A stretch of 9,545 bases of DNA, from assembly GCA_937863905.1 (NCBI GenBank), contig CALMHV010000331.1, positions 1 through 9,545 of the forward strand, read 5' to 3'. The notes beneath the pieces are model-generated. The model ran no database searches, was not told the DNA's origin, and worked only from the letters and a program-made list of their open reading frames with translations. The stretch comes from an uncultured Bacillota bacterium (GTDB lineage: Bacteria; Bacillota; Sulfobacillia; UBA995; UBA9673). A program made the position numbers and the translations under genes. This document shows positions 8,576-9,545 of this stretch, piece after piece. Positions within the stretch are counted from its first letter, which is position 1; each line of letters begins with the position of its first letter.

Positions 8576-9155
8576 GGTAGCCACCTCCCGGCAGCGTGTA
8601 GAGGCGGCCTCGCACCTCCTTGATGCCGTAGCCGGGGTAGAGGGCCTCGATGAGCCGGGTCTTCCCCGCACCGGACTGCCCGACCAGGGCCGAGCGCCGG
8701 CCGGCCAGCGTCCAACGAAGTTCCGGCATTCCCCGCCCGTCCGCCGCGCTGGTCAGAACGACGGGAACGCCTCTCTCAACCCACGGGGCGACCCGAGCCC
8801 GGACCTCGGCCTCGTCCCGCAAGTCGCACTTGTTCACCGCGACCACGGGCCTAGCCGGGAGCTGGCGCGCCGCGCCCAGGAGCCGCTCGACCAGCCGGCC
8901 GTCGAACTCAGGCTCCCCGGCGGCCACGACGATGACAATCTGGTCGAGGTTGGCGGCGGTCGCCGTCCAGCAACTGCGCCTGGGACCCCTGTCGGTGATG
9001 ACGTAGGTGGTGTCCGGCTGCCGATGGATGACGACCTCGTCGCCGACGACCACCCTGTTGCCCATGCCGGGCGCGAGGCACGGAACTTCCTCCCCGAGGA
9101 ACTCCACCCAGAAACGGGGGCGTTCGACCCGGGTAACTATAGCTCTAGCTGACAA
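8565..9155 (-). CDS. Truncated RsgA-like GTPase paralogue, lacking G3 and the zinc domain
   Basis: Predicted 196-aa protein clearly homologous to the RsgA encoded next to it: shared OB-fold with EVPC (23-26) and VVVGDEV (35-41), TAANLDQIVIVV (66-77), G4 NKCD (108-111), G5 TSA (135-137) and G1 GQSGAGKT (159-166). It is shorter in three places: the linker after the OB-fold, the switch/G2 segment after the P-loop, and everything beyond LPGGGYLAV, so the G3 DTPG and zinc domain are absent. GTP hydrolysis like that of RsgA is therefore unlikely, though nucleotide or ribosome binding remains possible. The TTG start has GGAGG (9164-9168) 8 nt upstream. Many substitutions relative to rsgA with no internal stop suggest an old, still-translated gene rather than a recent break, but a decaying duplicate cannot be excluded. 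Its stop lies within the rsgA start region (11-bp overlap). Confidence 0.82.
   Translation of the reverse strand: MSARAIVTRVERPRFWVEFLGEEVPCLAPGMGNRVVVGDEVVIHRQPDTTYVITDRGPRRSCWTATAANLDQIVIVVAAGEPEFDGRLVERLLGAARQLPARPVVAVNKCDLRDEAEVRARVAPWVERGVPVVLTSAADGRGMPELRWTLAGRRSALVGQSGAGKTRLIEALYPGYGIKEVRGRLYTLPGGGYLAV
8584..8588 (-). promoter_or_regulatory. Shine-Dalgarno site for the rsgA TTG start
   Basis: GGAGG lies inside the upstream paralogue, 8 nt before TTG 8575. The surrounding GGGAGGT-N7-TTG pattern matches the one in front of the upstream copy, supporting a shared origin. GTG 8563 would be about 20 nt from this site. Confidence 0.55.
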
Positions 9156-9163
9156 CGTTGAAA

Positions 9164-9168
9164 CCTCC
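9164..9168 (-). promoter_or_regulatory. Shine-Dalgarno site for the RsgA-like TTG start
   Basis: GGAGG sits 8 nt before TTG 9155. It is the best initiation signal in this frame and places the protein start where the OB-fold aligns with the complete RsgA. Confidence 0.6.
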
Positions 9169-9233
9169 CTGTCTAGTTCCTAACCTCTTGCGTCCTTCCG
9201 GTCTTCCTGACCTCGCCGATCGGGACCCGCTCC

Positions 9234-9274
9234 GAAAGAGAACGGCCACGGTTGGCGTAGCCGCCCCGTGGCCG
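9234..9274 (-). terminator. Hairpin A, terminator-like, minus strand
   Basis: Perfect 9-bp arms CGGCCACGG / CCGTGGCCG (9243-9251, 9266-9274) with a smaller nested stem (GGC-GTA-GCC) in the loop. Read on the minus strand it is followed by the pyrimidine tract TTCTCTTTC (9242-9234), like an imperfect intrinsic terminator. On the plus strand no T-run follows. Confidence 0.45.
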
Positions 9275-9287
9275 ATGCTTGAGCGAT

Positions 9288-9321
9288 GAGAAACGGCCAC
9301 GGGCTTTGCCACCCGTGACCG
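9288..9321 (-). terminator. Hairpin B, terminator-like, minus strand
   Basis: Arms 9294-9303 and 9312-9321 (10 bp, one mismatch) with an 8-nt loop, followed on the minus strand by TTTCTC. One arm, CGGCCACGG, is identical to that of hairpin A 51 bp away, so the two hairpins look like a duplicated element and could also pair with each other's arms. Confidence 0.45.
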
Positions 9322-9336
9322 TGATGACCGTCTCCC

Positions 9337-9352
9337 GGCCGCTACCGCGGCC
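9337..9352. repeat. Hairpin D, inverted repeat
   Basis: GGCCGC-TACC-GCGGCC, perfect 6-bp arms with a 4-nt loop. It belongs to the run of four hairpins between the small ORF and the RsgA-like gene. Confidence 0.5.
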
Positions 9353-9354
9353 GC

Positions 9355-9368
9355 CTGGCCTTGGCCAG
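9355..9368. repeat. Hairpin C, inverted repeat beside the small ORF stop
   Basis: CTGGCC-TT-GGCCAG, perfect 6-bp arms with a 2-nt spacer, lying 2 bp past the stop codon of the small ORF on the minus strand. The spacer is too short for a stable tight loop, so it may open by one or two pairs or be a DNA-level palindrome. Confidence 0.45.
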
Positions 9369-9370
9369 AC

Positions 9371-9451
9371 CTAGAGCAGGATCACCGACTCGGACGAGTG
9401 GCCCACGCTGACGGAGCCAACAGCAGCAAGCTCGATCTCGCGTCCCGACAC
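9371..9451 (-). CDS. Small ORF, possible leader peptide (26 aa)
   Basis: GTG-started ORF encoding 26 residues, beginning MSGREIELAAV and ending SSESVILL. I do not recognise it. The main support is its ribosome-binding site: AGGAGGTG (9459-9466), a full match to the usual anti-Shine-Dalgarno sequence, 7 nt before the GTG. No signal peptide, membrane helix or run of one amino acid is evident. It precedes four hairpins and the RsgA-like gene on the same strand, the layout of a leader peptide with an attenuator; it could equally be a stand-alone small protein whose transcript ends at the hairpins. A TATTAT hexamer (9493-9498) upstream resembles a -10 box, without a clear -35 partner at normal spacing. 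Being so short, it may be a chance ORF. Confidence 0.4.
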   Translation of the reverse strand: MSGREIELAAVGSVSVGHSSESVILL

Positions 9452-9458
9452 GTAGAGC

Positions 9459-9466
9459 CACCTCCT
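9459..9466 (-). promoter_or_regulatory. Strong Shine-Dalgarno site before the small ORF
   Basis: AGGAGGTG, within the longer purine run GGAGGAGGTGG (9458-9468), is the strongest ribosome-binding site in the window. It is 7 nt from GTG 9451. Confidence 0.55.
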
Positions 9467-9509
9467 CCAAGAGTGATCGTACCTGATACCGCATAATACT
9501 CTAACCGCC

Positions 9510-9527
9510 GTCCAGACGTTTGTCCAG
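9510..9527. repeat. Short direct repeat upstream of the small ORF
   Basis: GTCCAG occurs twice with a 12-bp period (9510-9515 and 9522-9527), just upstream (in minus-strand sense) of the possible -10 hexamer at 9493-9498. It could be a binding site for a regulator on one face of the helix; at 6 bp it may be chance. Confidence 0.2.
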
Positions 9528-9545
9528 CCCTTTCACACCCTGGCC

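Larger units (their letters stand above)
9156..9370 (-). other. Structured untranslated region upstream of the RsgA-like gene
   Basis: About 215 bp without a supported gene on either strand. It holds four consecutive inverted repeats (annotated separately). Read on the minus strand it lies between the small ORF and the RsgA-like gene, so it is a candidate structured leader. The frame of the small ORF remains open after its TAG through most of it, which in GC-rich DNA is not evidence of coding. Confidence 0.5.

Noticed and set aside
8310..9152. 280-codon plus-strand frame over the two rsgA genes
   Set aside because: It is antisense to two proteins with clear GTPase motifs and has no recognisable content.
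9173..9373. Read-through of the small ORF TAG into about 65 further open codons
   Set aside because: No selenocysteine- or pyrrolysine-type context is visible (the stop is TAG and no matching machinery is in the window), the translation is Arg/Gly-rich, and the stretch is occupied by hairpins; an open frame of this size is ordinary at this GC.
9371..9451. Small ORF as SpoVM, which is also 26 aa and occurs near rsgA in some Bacillota
   Set aside because: The residues do not resemble SpoVM: no amphipathic helix pattern and no Lys/Phe-rich start. Only the length matches.
9156..9545. tRNA, CRISPR array or insertion sequence at the right end
   Set aside because: No cloverleaf with a T-loop GTTC-type sequence, no regularly spaced repeats beyond two hairpin arms, and no transposase fragment or terminal inverted repeats were seen.

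Overview
The window is high-GC bacterial DNA (GC-rich third positions throughout) with dense genes, short or negative gene spacing, strong Shine-Dalgarno sites and frequent GTG/TTG starts. Together with a short-hairpin adaptor paired with an ABC transporter, a type II thymidine kinase and RsgA, this fits a high-GC Gram-positive lineage such as a deep-branching Bacillota. That placement is an inference; no rRNA or other marker is present to fix it.

Left block (1-3674, minus strand): four genes read leftward in one apparent operon, in transcription order thymidine kinase (tdk), rmuC, an NYN-domain protein with a C-terminal winged-helix-like region, and a DNA methyltransferase that runs off the left edge. 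Gaps are 46, 36 and 10 bp. All four act on nucleotides or nucleic acids. The thymidine kinase has an altered P-loop and the NYN protein has altered acidic positions.

Middle block (3675-7631, plus strand): after a divergent spacer of about 220 bp comes a three-gene MacAB/YknXYZ-type export operon: a membrane-anchored adaptor, an ABC ATPase and a MacB/FtsX-type permease. All three start with GTG, and the junctions overlap by 4 bp. The adaptor is about 605 aa because it holds two complete adaptor modules in tandem, the second offset from the first by about 226 residues.

Right block (7667-9545, minus strand): two tandem RsgA-family GTPase genes. The downstream copy is a normal, complete RsgA. 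The upstream copy is a compact paralogue that stops exactly before the G3 (DTPG) motif and lacks the zinc domain. The two genes overlap by 11 bp, and each has the same GGGAGGT-N7-TTG initiation signal. Upstream of them lie four consecutive hairpins (9243-9368) and a 26-codon ORF behind a near-perfect Shine-Dalgarno sequence, together resembling a structured leader or attenuator. The most unusual features are the RsgA-like gene with its leader, the double adaptor, and the nucleic-acid operon with altered active sites.
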